NCBI GenBank assembly: GCA_027067965.1 | Contig: JAMOUV010000032.1 | Coordinates: 1 to 64,000, forward strand | Source of the DNA: Flavobacteriales bacterium | Lineage (GTDB): Bacteria > Bacteroidota > Bacteroidia > Flavobacteriales > Flavobacteriaceae | DNA length: 64,000 nucleotides | Reading direction: 5' to 3' | In this document: positions 48,906-56,252 of the stretch, piece after piece | How the letters are laid out: each line of letters starts with the position of its first letter | Position numbering within the stretch: position 1 is the first letter of the stretch | Notes under the pieces: model-generated | Databases searched by the model: none | What the model saw: the letters and a program-made list of their open reading frames with translations, nothing else | What the model was told of the DNA's origin: nothing | Position numbers and translations under genes: made by a program

Positions 48906-49661
48906 ATGTTCAAACCCCTTACAAGTTTTTTCGAACTCACGGGTGCTTATTTTCTGTTGCTCAAAAAAACATTGACCAAGCCGCAGAATTGGAAAATATT
49001 TTGGGAAAATTATTTTCGTGAACTCGATGATATCGGATTAAAAACGGTGGGTTTGATTTCTTTTATTTCATTCTTTATCGGCGGTGTAGTGGTGATTCAA
49101 ACGGCCCTTAATTTGGAAAATCCCCTAATCGATCCGTCGCTTATCGGGTTTGCCGCCAAGCAATCGGTCATTTTGGAATTTTCGCCCACTTTAAGTTCGG
49201 TTATTCTGGCCGGCATAGTGGGTTCCTATATTGCCTCTACTATCGGCACCATGCGAATCACCGAACAAATCGATGCATTGGATGTGATGGGAATCAATTC
49301 GGCCAATTACTTGATTTTACCTAAAATATTGGCCGCCGTTACTTTTTATCCGTTTTTAATCGCACTAAGCATGTTTTTAGGTGTATTCGGCGGTTGGGTG
49401 GCAGGCATTGTAACCGATTTGGTCAGTACGCAAGATTATTTGGAAGGAATCCGCATCGGTTTTGAACCTTTTCATTTCACCTATTCGATGATTAAAACAA
49501 TCATTTTTGCCTTTTTGATAGCCAGTATTCCGTCTTTTTTCGGTTACCGCGTACGCGGCGGTGCACTTGAAGTGGGACGAGCCAGTACCAAGGCCGTTAT
49601 TTGGACCAGTGTGATGATTGTATTTTGGAATTATATAATTACCCAATTACTCTTAAGTTAA
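48906..49661 (+). CDS. MlaE-family lipid ABC transporter permease
   Basis: A 251-residue inner-membrane permease of the MlaE family, which moves phospholipids between membranes together with an ATPase and an MCE-domain protein. Five or six membrane segments are visible. The conserved blocks FFIGGVVVIQTALNL, ARIVG-like LAGIVGSYIASTIGTMRITEQIDALDVMG (the core shortened here) and GYRVRGGALEVGRASTKAV are diagnostic. The stop overlaps the ATPase start by one base. No MCE-domain gene follows directly, so the periplasmic partner must be elsewhere or absent. Confidence 0.93.
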   Translation: MFKPLTSFFELTGAYFLLLKKTLTKPQNWKIFWENYFRELDDIGLKTVGLISFISFFIGGVVVIQTALNLENPLIDPSLIGFAAKQSVILEFSPTLSSVILAGIVGSYIASTIGTMRITEQIDALDVMGINSANYLILPKILAAVTFYPFLIALSMFLGVFGGWVAGIVTDLVSTQDYLEGIRIGFEPFHFTYSMIKTIIFAFLIASIPSFFGYRVRGGALEVGRASTKAVIWTSVMIVFWNYIITQLLLS

Positions 49662-50434
49662 TGATTGAAGTAAAAAACATAAAAAAATCTTTTGGCGATC
49701 ATGTGGTATTGAAAGGCATCAGTGCCATTTTCGAAAAGGGCAAGGTCAATATGATTATCGGGCAAAGCGGATCGGGTAAAACGGTGTTTCTCAAAACCAT
49801 TATGGGCTTAATCGAACCCGACGAAGGCGAAATTTCGTTCGACGGAAGAATTTGGCATCTGCTCAGCACCAAAGAACAAGCCAAAATCAGGCAGGAAATG
49901 GGTGTGGTTTTTCAGGGAAACGCCTTATTCGATTCTTTGACAATTGAACAAAATGTGAGTTTTCCTCTACGGATGTTTACCCGCAAAACGCCTCGCGAAA
50001 TTAAGGAACGGGTGGACGAAGTGCTCGAACAAGTCGGACTGCCCGGCGTACAAAAAAAATTGCCGGCCGAATTATCGGGCGGTCAAAAAAAACGGGTGGC
50101 CATTGCCCGTGCCATCGTCATGTTTCCCAAATACCTCTTTGCCGACGAGCCCAATTCGGGTTTGGACCCCAAGACGGCCATTCGGATCGACGATTTGCTA
50201 ATGGACCTGACCAAACAATACGACACGACTACCTTGGTCAATACACACGACATGAATTCCATCATGGAAATAGGTGAAAAAATCATCCTGTTGAAAAACG
50301 GGTATAAAGCATGGGAAGGCACCAAGGACGAAATATTTTATTCGGATAATCCGGATTTGAACGATTTTGTCTTTTCGTCCGAATTATACCGGGAAATGAA
50401 AGAACTTTTCCTCAAATACAAAGGGCGCGTATGA
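49661..50434 (+). CDS. Mla-type ABC transporter ATP-binding protein (MlaF-like)
   Basis: A 257-residue ABC ATPase that powers the MlaE permease. Walker A is GQSGSGKT, the signature motif is LSGGQKKRVAIARAI, and Walker B is YLFADEPNSGLDP. The D-loop and switch histidine (LVNTHDMNSIM) follow. I chose the ATG at 49661 (MIEVKNIKKSF), which overlaps the mlaE stop codon by one base, over upstream in-frame codons inside mlaE. The stop overlaps the rsgA start by 4 bp (ATGA). Confidence 0.94.
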   Translation: MIEVKNIKKSFGDHVVLKGISAIFEKGKVNMIIGQSGSGKTVFLKTIMGLIEPDEGEISFDGRIWHLLSTKEQAKIRQEMGVVFQGNALFDSLTIEQNVSFPLRMFTRKTPREIKERVDEVLEQVGLPGVQKKLPAELSGGQKKRVAIARAIVMFPKYLFADEPNSGLDPKTAIRIDDLLMDLTKQYDTTTLVNTHDMNSIMEIGEKIILLKNGYKAWEGTKDEIFYSDNPDLNDFVFSSELYREMKELFLKYKGRV

Positions 50435-51378
50435 CGGGATTGGTGGTCAAATCCACGGGAAGTTTCTACGATATTACGGGCGACGACGGACAACGTTACA
50501 AAGCGCGCATCCGTGGTAAATTCCGCATAAAAGGATTGAAAACGACCAATCCGGTCGCCGTAGGCGACCGGGTGAAATTTATTCCCAAAGAAGACGGGAC
50601 CGTCCTGATTACCGACATTCTGCCCCGCAAGAATTATCTCTTACGGCGGGCTACCAATTTGTCGAGAAAATATCATATTCTGGCGGCAAATATCGACCGG
50701 GTTTTCGTTTTATATACACCGGCTTATCCAGAAACTTTATTGCCCTTTATCGACCGGATTTTGGTAACCGCCGAAGCATACGATATAGAACCGGTATTGG
50801 TAATCAACAAAATCGATTTGTTTCGCGACGACCGTGAAAATCTTGCCAAAATTCAACGGTTCAAAGAAATTTACGCGCCGGCCGGCTATCGCATCATCGA
50901 AACTTCCGCATTGGACGGCAGCGGCATCCGGGAACTCAAAGAATTGATGAAAAACAAAGTGTCGATGTTTACCGGAAATTCCGGAACCGGCAAATCCAGT
51001 TTAATAAATGCCGTAGTGCCCGGATTGAATTTGAAAACCAAGCCCGTCTCGCAAGCCCATCGCCAAGGACAACATACCACCACCTTTGCCGAAATGCATG
51101 CCTTGCCTTTCGGCGGCCATATTATCGACACGCCGGGTATCAGGGCTTTCGGAACGGTGGACATGCAAGCGAGGGAATTGGGTGATTATTTCCCCGAAAT
51201 ACGCCGCTACAAAAACGCTTGCAAATTCAACGATTGCTTGCATATCAACGAACCCGGATGTGCCGTATTGCCCCGGTTGGAAACGGGCGAAATCGCTCCG
51301 GAACGCTATTTGTCTTATTTGGACATCATGGATGAAATACAAAATAATGAAGGCCCTTACAGAAATAAAATTCGCTAA
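50431..51378 (+). CDS. rsgA: Ribosome small subunit-dependent GTPase RsgA
   Basis: A 315-residue circularly permuted GTPase for late 30S maturation. An N-terminal OB domain precedes the permuted GTPase with motif G4 NKID, then G1 GNSGTGKSS, then G3 DTPGIR. The C-terminal zinc site is seen as CKFNDCLHINEPGC. The order of the G motifs is the family hallmark. It is translationally coupled to the ABC ATPase upstream and followed by dtd after 6 nt. Confidence 0.96.
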   Translation: MTGLVVKSTGSFYDITGDDGQRYKARIRGKFRIKGLKTTNPVAVGDRVKFIPKEDGTVLITDILPRKNYLLRRATNLSRKYHILAANIDRVFVLYTPAYPETLLPFIDRILVTAEAYDIEPVLVINKIDLFRDDRENLAKIQRFKEIYAPAGYRIIETSALDGSGIRELKELMKNKVSMFTGNSGTGKSSLINAVVPGLNLKTKPVSQAHRQGQHTTTFAEMHALPFGGHIIDTPGIRAFGTVDMQARELGDYFPEIRRYKNACKFNDCLHINEPGCAVLPRLETGEIAPERYLSYLDIMDEIQNNEGPYRNKIR

Positions 51379-51384
51379 ATAAAT

Positions 51385-51837
51385 ATGAGAACTGTCATTC
51401 AAAGAGTGGACGAAGCATCGGTTGAAATCGACGGCCGGGTCAAATCGAAAATCGATCGCGGATTATTGATATTTTTAGGCATTGAAAATTCCGATAACAG
51501 GGAAGATATCGAATGGTTGGTTCATAAGATAAAAAACCTGAGAATTTTTTCGGATGATGAAGGAAAAATGAATTTATCGGTAATGGATATCAACGGCGAA
51601 GTGTTGATTATCAGCCAGTTTACGCTTCATGCCAAAACCAAAAAAGGATTTCGCCCTTCCTTTATACGAGCGGCAAAACCGGATATTGCTATTCCGCTTT
51701 ATGAACAATTTATTCGTAAATTTGAAGAAGAAATGCCCGGAAAAGTGCAAACCGGCGAGTTCGGCGCTATGATGCGCGTTGGCTTAATCAACAATGGACC
51801 CGTCACCATTATTATAGACACCAAAAACAAAGAATAA
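51385..51837 (+). CDS. dtd: D-aminoacyl-tRNA deacylase
   Basis: A 150-residue dimeric enzyme that removes D-amino acids (and glycine from tRNA-Ala) from mischarged tRNA. The two active-site motifs are ISQFTLHA (SQxxLxA-type) and NNGPVTI (the Gly-cisPro NxGPVT motif). N terminus MRTVIQRVDEASVEIDG is typical and the length is normal. It overlaps the MazG-like gene by one base. Confidence 0.96.
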   Translation: MRTVIQRVDEASVEIDGRVKSKIDRGLLIFLGIENSDNREDIEWLVHKIKNLRIFSDDEGKMNLSVMDINGEVLIISQFTLHAKTKKGFRPSFIRAAKPDIAIPLYEQFIRKFEEEMPGKVQTGEFGAMMRVGLINNGPVTIIIDTKNKE

Positions 51838-52163
51838 TGAGTTGGAAAGACATACAAACCGAAGTGGACGATTGGATAAAAACCGTAGGCGTCAGGTATT
51901 TTAACGAATTGACCAATATGGCATTACTCACCGAAGAAGTGGGCGAAGTAGCCCGGATTATCGCCAGACGCTACGGCGAACAAAGCGAAAAAGAAAGCGA
52001 TAAATCGAAAGATTTGGGCGAAGAATTGGCCGATGTGCTTTTTGTAACCATTTGCCTGGCCAATCAAACCGGCGTGGACTTGGATAAGGCCTGGCGCGCC
52101 CGGATGAAGAAAAAAACCGAACGCGATAAAATGCGTCATCGCAACAATGAAAAATTAAAGTAA
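51837..52163 (+). CDS. MazG-like nucleotide pyrophosphohydrolase
   Basis: A 108-residue all-helical NTP pyrophosphohydrolase-like protein of the MazG superfamily, thought to clear non-canonical nucleotides. The metal-binding pattern is EEVGEVARI (ExxE) followed by LGEELADVLFVTICLAN (ExxD), as in the family. It is a single-domain form. It shares an operon with dtd and rsgA. The exact nucleotide substrate is unknown. Confidence 0.88.
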   Translation: MSWKDIQTEVDDWIKTVGVRYFNELTNMALLTEEVGEVARIIARRYGEQSEKESDKSKDLGEELADVLFVTICLANQTGVDLDKAWRARMKKKTERDKMRHRNNEKLK

Positions 52164-52198
52164 GCGAAAATTTTATCCTTCATTTAAATTTGTATTAG

Positions 52199-53218
52199 AT
52201 GGCCAAATCGAAATCATACCGCGATATTATCCGGGATATCCGACAGGGAAAGTTGCATGCGGTTTATTTCCTCGCGGGAGAAGAAGATTTTTTTACCAAA
52301 AAAATCGAAAATGCATTGCTCGAACACGTCGTAGCCGAAGAAGCCAAAGGTTTTGACCAAGCCGTTTATTATGCGCAGGATGTGTCGCTACAGGATTTAT
52401 TGATGCGCGCGTCTCAATTTCCGATGATGGGCGAACGGCAATTATTAGTGGTGCGAAATGCCGAAAATTATTTCAAAAATGCCAAGGATTTGGAAGCAAT
52501 TAAGCAATATGTATCCCACCTCCCGTCTCAAACCGTGCTCTCGCTTCGCTATCACGGCAAGCCGGGAGCCAAAATCAAAAAAGCACTGAGCGGCGAAGGC
52601 GTGTTGTACTATGAATCACCGCGAATTTATGACAACCAAATACCCGGTTTTATTGAAGATTTGTTGAAATATCACGGATTTTCAGCCGATACCAAAGCCG
52701 TCTATATGTTAAGCGAACATGTAGGTTCCGACTTGTCCCGCATGGAAAAGGAAATTGAAAAACTCTCGGTGGTATTGGAATCCGGCACAAAAATTACGCC
52801 CGACATTGTAGAAAAATATATCGGTATCAGTAAAGATTTCAATATTTTTGAGTTCAAAAGTGCCATTGCACAAGGAGATTTTGCACGCGCTTATAAAATT
52901 GCGCGGTTTTTCAGTCAAAATCCCAAGGAATATTCTCTGTATGCTATTGTGGCCGTGTTGTACGGCTTTTTCGCCCAATTATATAAATACTGGACCTTGC
53001 CCGACAAGCATGACCGGAGCCGGGTGGCCTCGGCATTGAAAATAAATCCGTATTTTGTACCGGAATATCAAAAAGCCGCCCGTTATTATCCCATGAAAAA
53101 GATTTCCAAAGTGATGCAAGTATTGCGGGACACGGATTTAAAAGTAAAAGGTTTGGGAGCCGGCCGGGCCGAGTATAAAGATCTGATCAATGAGATGATT
53201 TATAAAATAATGCATTAA
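52199..53218 (+). CDS. holA: DNA polymerase III subunit delta
   Basis: A 339-residue clamp-loader subunit that opens the beta clamp. The N terminus LHAVYFLAGEEDFFTKKIENALL is typical, followed by the AAA-like fold without Walker motifs and the conserved ASQFPMMGERQLLVVRNAE segment. The helical collar domain (about residues 215-339) ends with KVKGLGAGRAEYKDLINEM. The length matches Bacteroidota HolA proteins. A TAAATTTG sequence at 52185-52192 lies too close to the start to be a convincing promoter. Confidence 0.92.
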   Translation: MAKSKSYRDIIRDIRQGKLHAVYFLAGEEDFFTKKIENALLEHVVAEEAKGFDQAVYYAQDVSLQDLLMRASQFPMMGERQLLVVRNAENYFKNAKDLEAIKQYVSHLPSQTVLSLRYHGKPGAKIKKALSGEGVLYYESPRIYDNQIPGFIEDLLKYHGFSADTKAVYMLSEHVGSDLSRMEKEIEKLSVVLESGTKITPDIVEKYIGISKDFNIFEFKSAIAQGDFARAYKIARFFSQNPKEYSLYAIVAVLYGFFAQLYKYWTLPDKHDRSRVASALKINPYFVPEYQKAARYYPMKKISKVMQVLRDTDLKVKGLGAGRAEYKDLINEMIYKIMH

Positions 53219-53225
53219 ATTCGAT

Positions 53226-53549
53226 ATGAGAAAACAACGTTACCGCGCATTTCGTGCCTACGAACCGGGAAAACTGCAAGGGTTTTTAGATAATCTCTTT
53301 CGCCGGACTCCTCGTGATCATTACATCGTCAAAGTGGTGTCGAAGGGAATCGGCAATGAAGAATTGTTTGATTTGTTGGAAAAATACCGCAGTAAAATCG
53401 ATTGGTATCGCAAAGAAAAATCATTGGTTTTCGTATTGGATGATTATGACCCCGATGAAGTGCCCGAATGGATAATTGTGGCGCCCTCGGAATTGGAGGC
53501 ATCGGATATTATTGATTTTGAAGAAATAGAACGGGACTTGGGTTTTTAA
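53226..53549 (+). CDS. Conserved hypothetical protein, 107 residues
   Basis: I do not recognise a family. The protein starts with a basic segment (MRKQRYRAFRAYEPGKLQGF) and ends with an acidic one (ELEASDIIDFEEIERDLGF). No signal peptide, membrane segment or catalytic motif is seen; it is probably cytoplasmic. It starts 7 nt after holA and looks co-transcribed with it. Coding quality matches its neighbours. The last 4 bp overlap the convergent START-like gene. Confidence 0.6.
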   Translation: MRKQRYRAFRAYEPGKLQGFLDNLFRRTPRDHYIVKVVSKGIGNEELFDLLEKYRSKIDWYRKEKSLVFVLDDYDPDEVPEWIIVAPSELEASDIIDFEEIERDLGF

Positions 53550-53938
53550 TGTACGCCCAAAATATGCTTGAGATCTTCGATTTGATTTTCCCACAATAGC
53601 AGGACTTCTTCCTCGTCATCTTCGGAAAAATCGGTGATAATGAGCGACACATCCTTGGTCAGTTCATCCACATTGATACGGAAGTCGGTATAATAGTCCG
53701 TTTCGTTACCGTCTTCGTCCAACCATTGAAAGCGTACGCGTTCGTTTCTTTTGTTTTTGGTTTTTTTGGCTCTTTCTTTCTGATCGCCCCAGATAAATAT
53801 ATATTGCCCCGCCTTGTAAACGACATCGTCGGCAAACCATTGAGATAAAGCGGAAGCCGAGGTAAGATATTGATAGATCATCGACGGAGAAGCATTGACG
53901 ATGAATTCGAATTCGTATTTATTTTTTTTGTCCATCAC
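53546..53938 (-). CDS. START-like (SRPBCC-type) domain protein
   Basis: A 130-residue cytoplasmic protein of the START-like family found across Bacteroidota. The pattern begins YEFEFIVNASPSMIYQYLTSASALSQWFADDV, the hallmark of this helix-grip group, and continues with FIWGDQKERAKK and a long acidic C-terminal helix (ITDFSEDDEEEVLLLWENQI). It probably binds a hydrophobic ligand; this is family knowledge and the ligand is unknown. It is a minus-strand single gene; MMDKK could begin one codon later. Confidence 0.85.
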   Translation of the reverse strand: MMDKKNKYEFEFIVNASPSMIYQYLTSASALSQWFADDVVYKAGQYIFIWGDQKERAKKTKNKRNERVRFQWLDEDGNETDYYTDFRINVDELTKDVSLIITDFSEDDEEEVLLLWENQIEDLKHILGVH

Positions 53939-54007
53939 GGGAAATTTATCCGGTTTTTATTTTTGCGCAAAATAACAAAATTTCTTTAGCACAAGATAAT
54001 ATAAAAA

Positions 54008-54628
54008 TTACAAAATATCCAAACTTCCTTTTCCTTCTCTAATTACTTCGGGTTCGTCACCGGTCAAATCGATTACCGTGGAAGGATTTTTTTCCAAAAT
54101 TCCGCCGTCGATGACCGCATCCACCCGGTTGCGCCATTTTTCATATATCAATTCCGGATCGGTGGTATATTCAATAATTTCGTCGTCGTCCTTAATGGAA
54201 ATATTGACAATAGGTTCGCCCAATTCGCGTAAAATCTCAAGCAAAATAGGATTGTCGGGAATCCGGAAGCCGATGGTTTTTCGTTTATTCATAATTTTGG
54301 GCAACCGGTGAATGGCGGGTAAAATGAAGACATAAGGACCCGGCGTGCCTTTTTTTAAAATTTTGAAGGTAGGCGTGTCGATTTGCTTGATATAATCGGA
54401 CATTTGGCTTAAACTATGAAACAGCAGCGTAAATTTGGCCGTTTCGGGTTTGACGCCCTTGATTTTGGCCAATTTTTCCACTGCACGGGGCTTTTTTACC
54501 GATGCACCTAGACCGTACACGGTGTCAGTGGGGTAAATAACCAATCCGCCGTTGCGCAATATGTCAACCGCTTCGCTTATTTTGACCGGATTGGGATTGT
54601 CCGGATAAATTTTGATATACTTGGCCAT
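54008..54628 (-). CDS. YrdC-domain protein, YciO-like (threonylcarbamoyl-AMP synthase family)
   Basis: A 206-residue protein of the Sua5/YciO/YrdC fold. Conserved blocks are GLVIYPTDTVYGLGA, ETAKFTLLFHSLSQMSDYI, KKGTPGPYVFILPA and STVIDLTGDEPEVIREGKG. The opening KYIKIYPDNPNPVKI and the FTL segment resemble E. coli YciO more than the tRNA enzyme TsaC, and the typical KRP/KPL region is altered. It may therefore be the YciO paralogue rather than the housekeeping threonylcarbamoyl-AMP synthase, but that needs an alignment. It is the last gene of normal composition before the AT-rich island. Confidence 0.85.
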   Translation of the reverse strand: MAKYIKIYPDNPNPVKISEAVDILRNGGLVIYPTDTVYGLGASVKKPRAVEKLAKIKGVKPETAKFTLLFHSLSQMSDYIKQIDTPTFKILKKGTPGPYVFILPAIHRLPKIMNKRKTIGFRIPDNPILLEILRELGEPIVNISIKDDDEIIEYTTDPELIYEKWRNRVDAVIDGGILEKNPSTVIDLTGDEPEVIREGKGSLDIL

Positions 54629-54896
54629 GGTTTTTGTGTTTGTGTATAAAGTTATGAAAAAAGTCGGGATTTTTTTACTATTGAAAAATTTAAATTCATA
54701 GAGAGAAAATTTTAATTTTTTATTAAATTTGAAGAATGAAAGGTAAGTGGAGAAGAATCAGTCATAAGTTATAACGGAAAATGTTAAGCTTCATGTGAGA
54801 AATACAAAATGGAACAAGTCGACTGAAACAAAAATTACACAAAATACCAACGCATAATTTTTTATATTTGTATGCTTAATTATATAATATAGAAAA
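54629..54896. other. AT-rich junction upstream of the dnd operon
   Basis: No gene is supported. Composition shifts here from the chromosomal style to strongly AT-rich DNA that continues to the window end. A TAAATTTG at 54724-54731 is followed by a 12-codon ATG frame (54736-54774) that ends at TAA; it may be a chance frame or leader peptide. No tRNA, integrase or direct repeat is visible, so the left island end can only be placed within this gap. Confidence 0.6.
54863..54870 (+). promoter_or_regulatory. -7 promoter element of the dnd operon
   Basis: TATATTTG matches TAnnTTTG, 26 nt before the dndC ATG. No clear -33 TTTG is seen. It is the only convincing promoter-like site I see before the operon. 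Confidence 0.55.
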
Positions 54897-56252
54897 ATGA
54901 GAAATAAAAAAATCGAAAATATAATATACGAATTAGTAGACCAATATACTTATGATGATTCCAGTAATAGACCATGGATTATTGGCTTTAGTGGAGGAAA
55001 AGATTCAACTGTCCTACTCACTTTGGTTTGGCGAGCATTAGAAAAGATCAAACAAGAATTACAGTTTGAATTAAAAAGACAAGTTTATGTTGTTTGTAAT
55101 GATACTATGGTTGAAAATCCAATTATTTCAGAATATGTCGATGATGTTTTAGAAAAAATAGAAAATGCAGCAAGAAGTCAAAACTTACCTATTGTTGTAA
55201 AAAAAACCATTCCTAAAATTGAAGAAACATTTTGGGTGAATGTTATAGGAAAAGGATATCCTGTGCCTAATAATTCATTTCGTTGGTGCACCGATAAGTT
55301 AAAAATTAGACCAACATCAGCATTTTTAACTGAACAAATTGATGAGAAAGGTGAAGCAATTATTTTAATAGGTGCAAGAAGTAGTGAAAGTGCCACGAGA
55401 GCCAAGTCTATAAAAAAACATGAAATAAAAGGGAGAAGATTAACAAAACATCCTAATCATCATAATACAATGGTATATTCCCCCATAAAGGAACTAACTT
55501 TAGAAGAAATATGGTATATTATTAATGCTCTACCTTCGCCTTGGGGATATGATAATTCTAAACTATTTAGTATTTATGCTAATGCAAGTGCTGATGATTA
55601 TGAGTGTCCTACAGTTGTTACAAATAAAAATCATACATCTTGTGGACAAAGTAGATTTGGTTGTTGGACATGCACAGTAGTAAAAGAAGACAAATCTATG
55701 TCAGCCTTAATTAAAAATGGAGAAAAATGGCTTACACCTCTATTAAAATATAGAGACCGATTGGTTGAAGAAAGAAATATTTCTAAAAACAGAATGGTAA
55801 CACGTAGAAATGGACAAATGGCAGTTACTGAAGATGGCCACAATCAAGGAAGTTATACAGCTGAATATCGAGCTAGAAAATTAAAAGAATTATTAGAAAT
55901 TCAAAAAGAAATTCAAAAAACGAATCCATTAATTGAATTGATAACTAATCAAGAGTTAATAGCCATACAAGTTTATTGGTATAGAGATGGCATATTTGAT
56001 TATAAGGTTGGTGAGATTTATTCAAAAATTTATGGACGAAAAATAGATACTGAAAATTCAAATCTTGAAACAACTATTGAAAAACAATTGTTAAAAAGTA
56101 TTTGTCAAGAAAACCCGGATGATTATGAATTGATTAATAATCTATTAACTTTACAACATAGTAAAACTCTTTTGCTTTCAAATTACGGTTTGCAAAATGA
56201 TATAGAAAGAAGAATTGAAAAATATGTCAAAACAATAGGCAATGAGGATTAA
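54897..56252 (+). CDS. dndC: DNA phosphorothioation protein DndC
   Basis: A 451-residue PP-loop enzyme related to PAPS reductases. It activates the DNA backbone and hands over sulfur during phosphorothioation. The ATP pyrophosphatase loop is SGGKDS (32-37). Cys131 lies in FRWCTDKLKIRP, and Cys249, Cys256 and Cys259 in SCGQSRFGCWTCTVV, with Cys237 before them, are candidate iron-sulfur ligands. The C-terminal helical region (about 300-451) matches the DndC extension and is absent from sulfate-assimilation enzymes. It overlaps dndD by 11 bp. No cysteine desulfurase is adjacent; a chromosomal IscS/SufS-type enzyme presumably supplies sulfur, as in known IscS-dependent systems (inference). Confidence 0.93.
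   Translation: MRNKKIENIIYELVDQYTYDDSSNRPWIIGFSGGKDSTVLLTLVWRALEKIKQELQFELKRQVYVVCNDTMVENPIISEYVDDVLEKIENAARSQNLPIVVKKTIPKIEETFWVNVIGKGYPVPNNSFRWCTDKLKIRPTSAFLTEQIDEKGEAIILIGARSSESATRAKSIKKHEIKGRRLTKHPNHHNTMVYSPIKELTLEEIWYIINALPSPWGYDNSKLFSIYANASADDYECPTVVTNKNHTSCGQSRFGCWTCTVVKEDKSMSALIKNGEKWLTPLLKYRDRLVEERNISKNRMVTRRNGQMAVTEDGHNQGSYTAEYRARKLKELLEIQKEIQKTNPLIELITNQELIAIQVYWYRDGIFDYKVGEIYSKIYGRKIDTENSNLETTIEKQLLKSICQENPDDYELINNLLTLQHSKTLLLSNYGLQNDIERRIEKYVKTIGNED

Noticed and set aside
52185-52192. TAAATTTG as the holA promoter
   Set aside because: It ends only 6 nt before the ATG, too close for a normal -7 element unless the mRNA is leaderless.
54897-56252. Annotation of the PP-loop gene as phosphoadenylylsulfate reductase (CysH)
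   Set aside because: The C-terminal extension, the CGQSRFGCWTC cysteine cluster and the adjacent dndD and dndE genes fit DndC, and no sulfate-assimilation genes are nearby.
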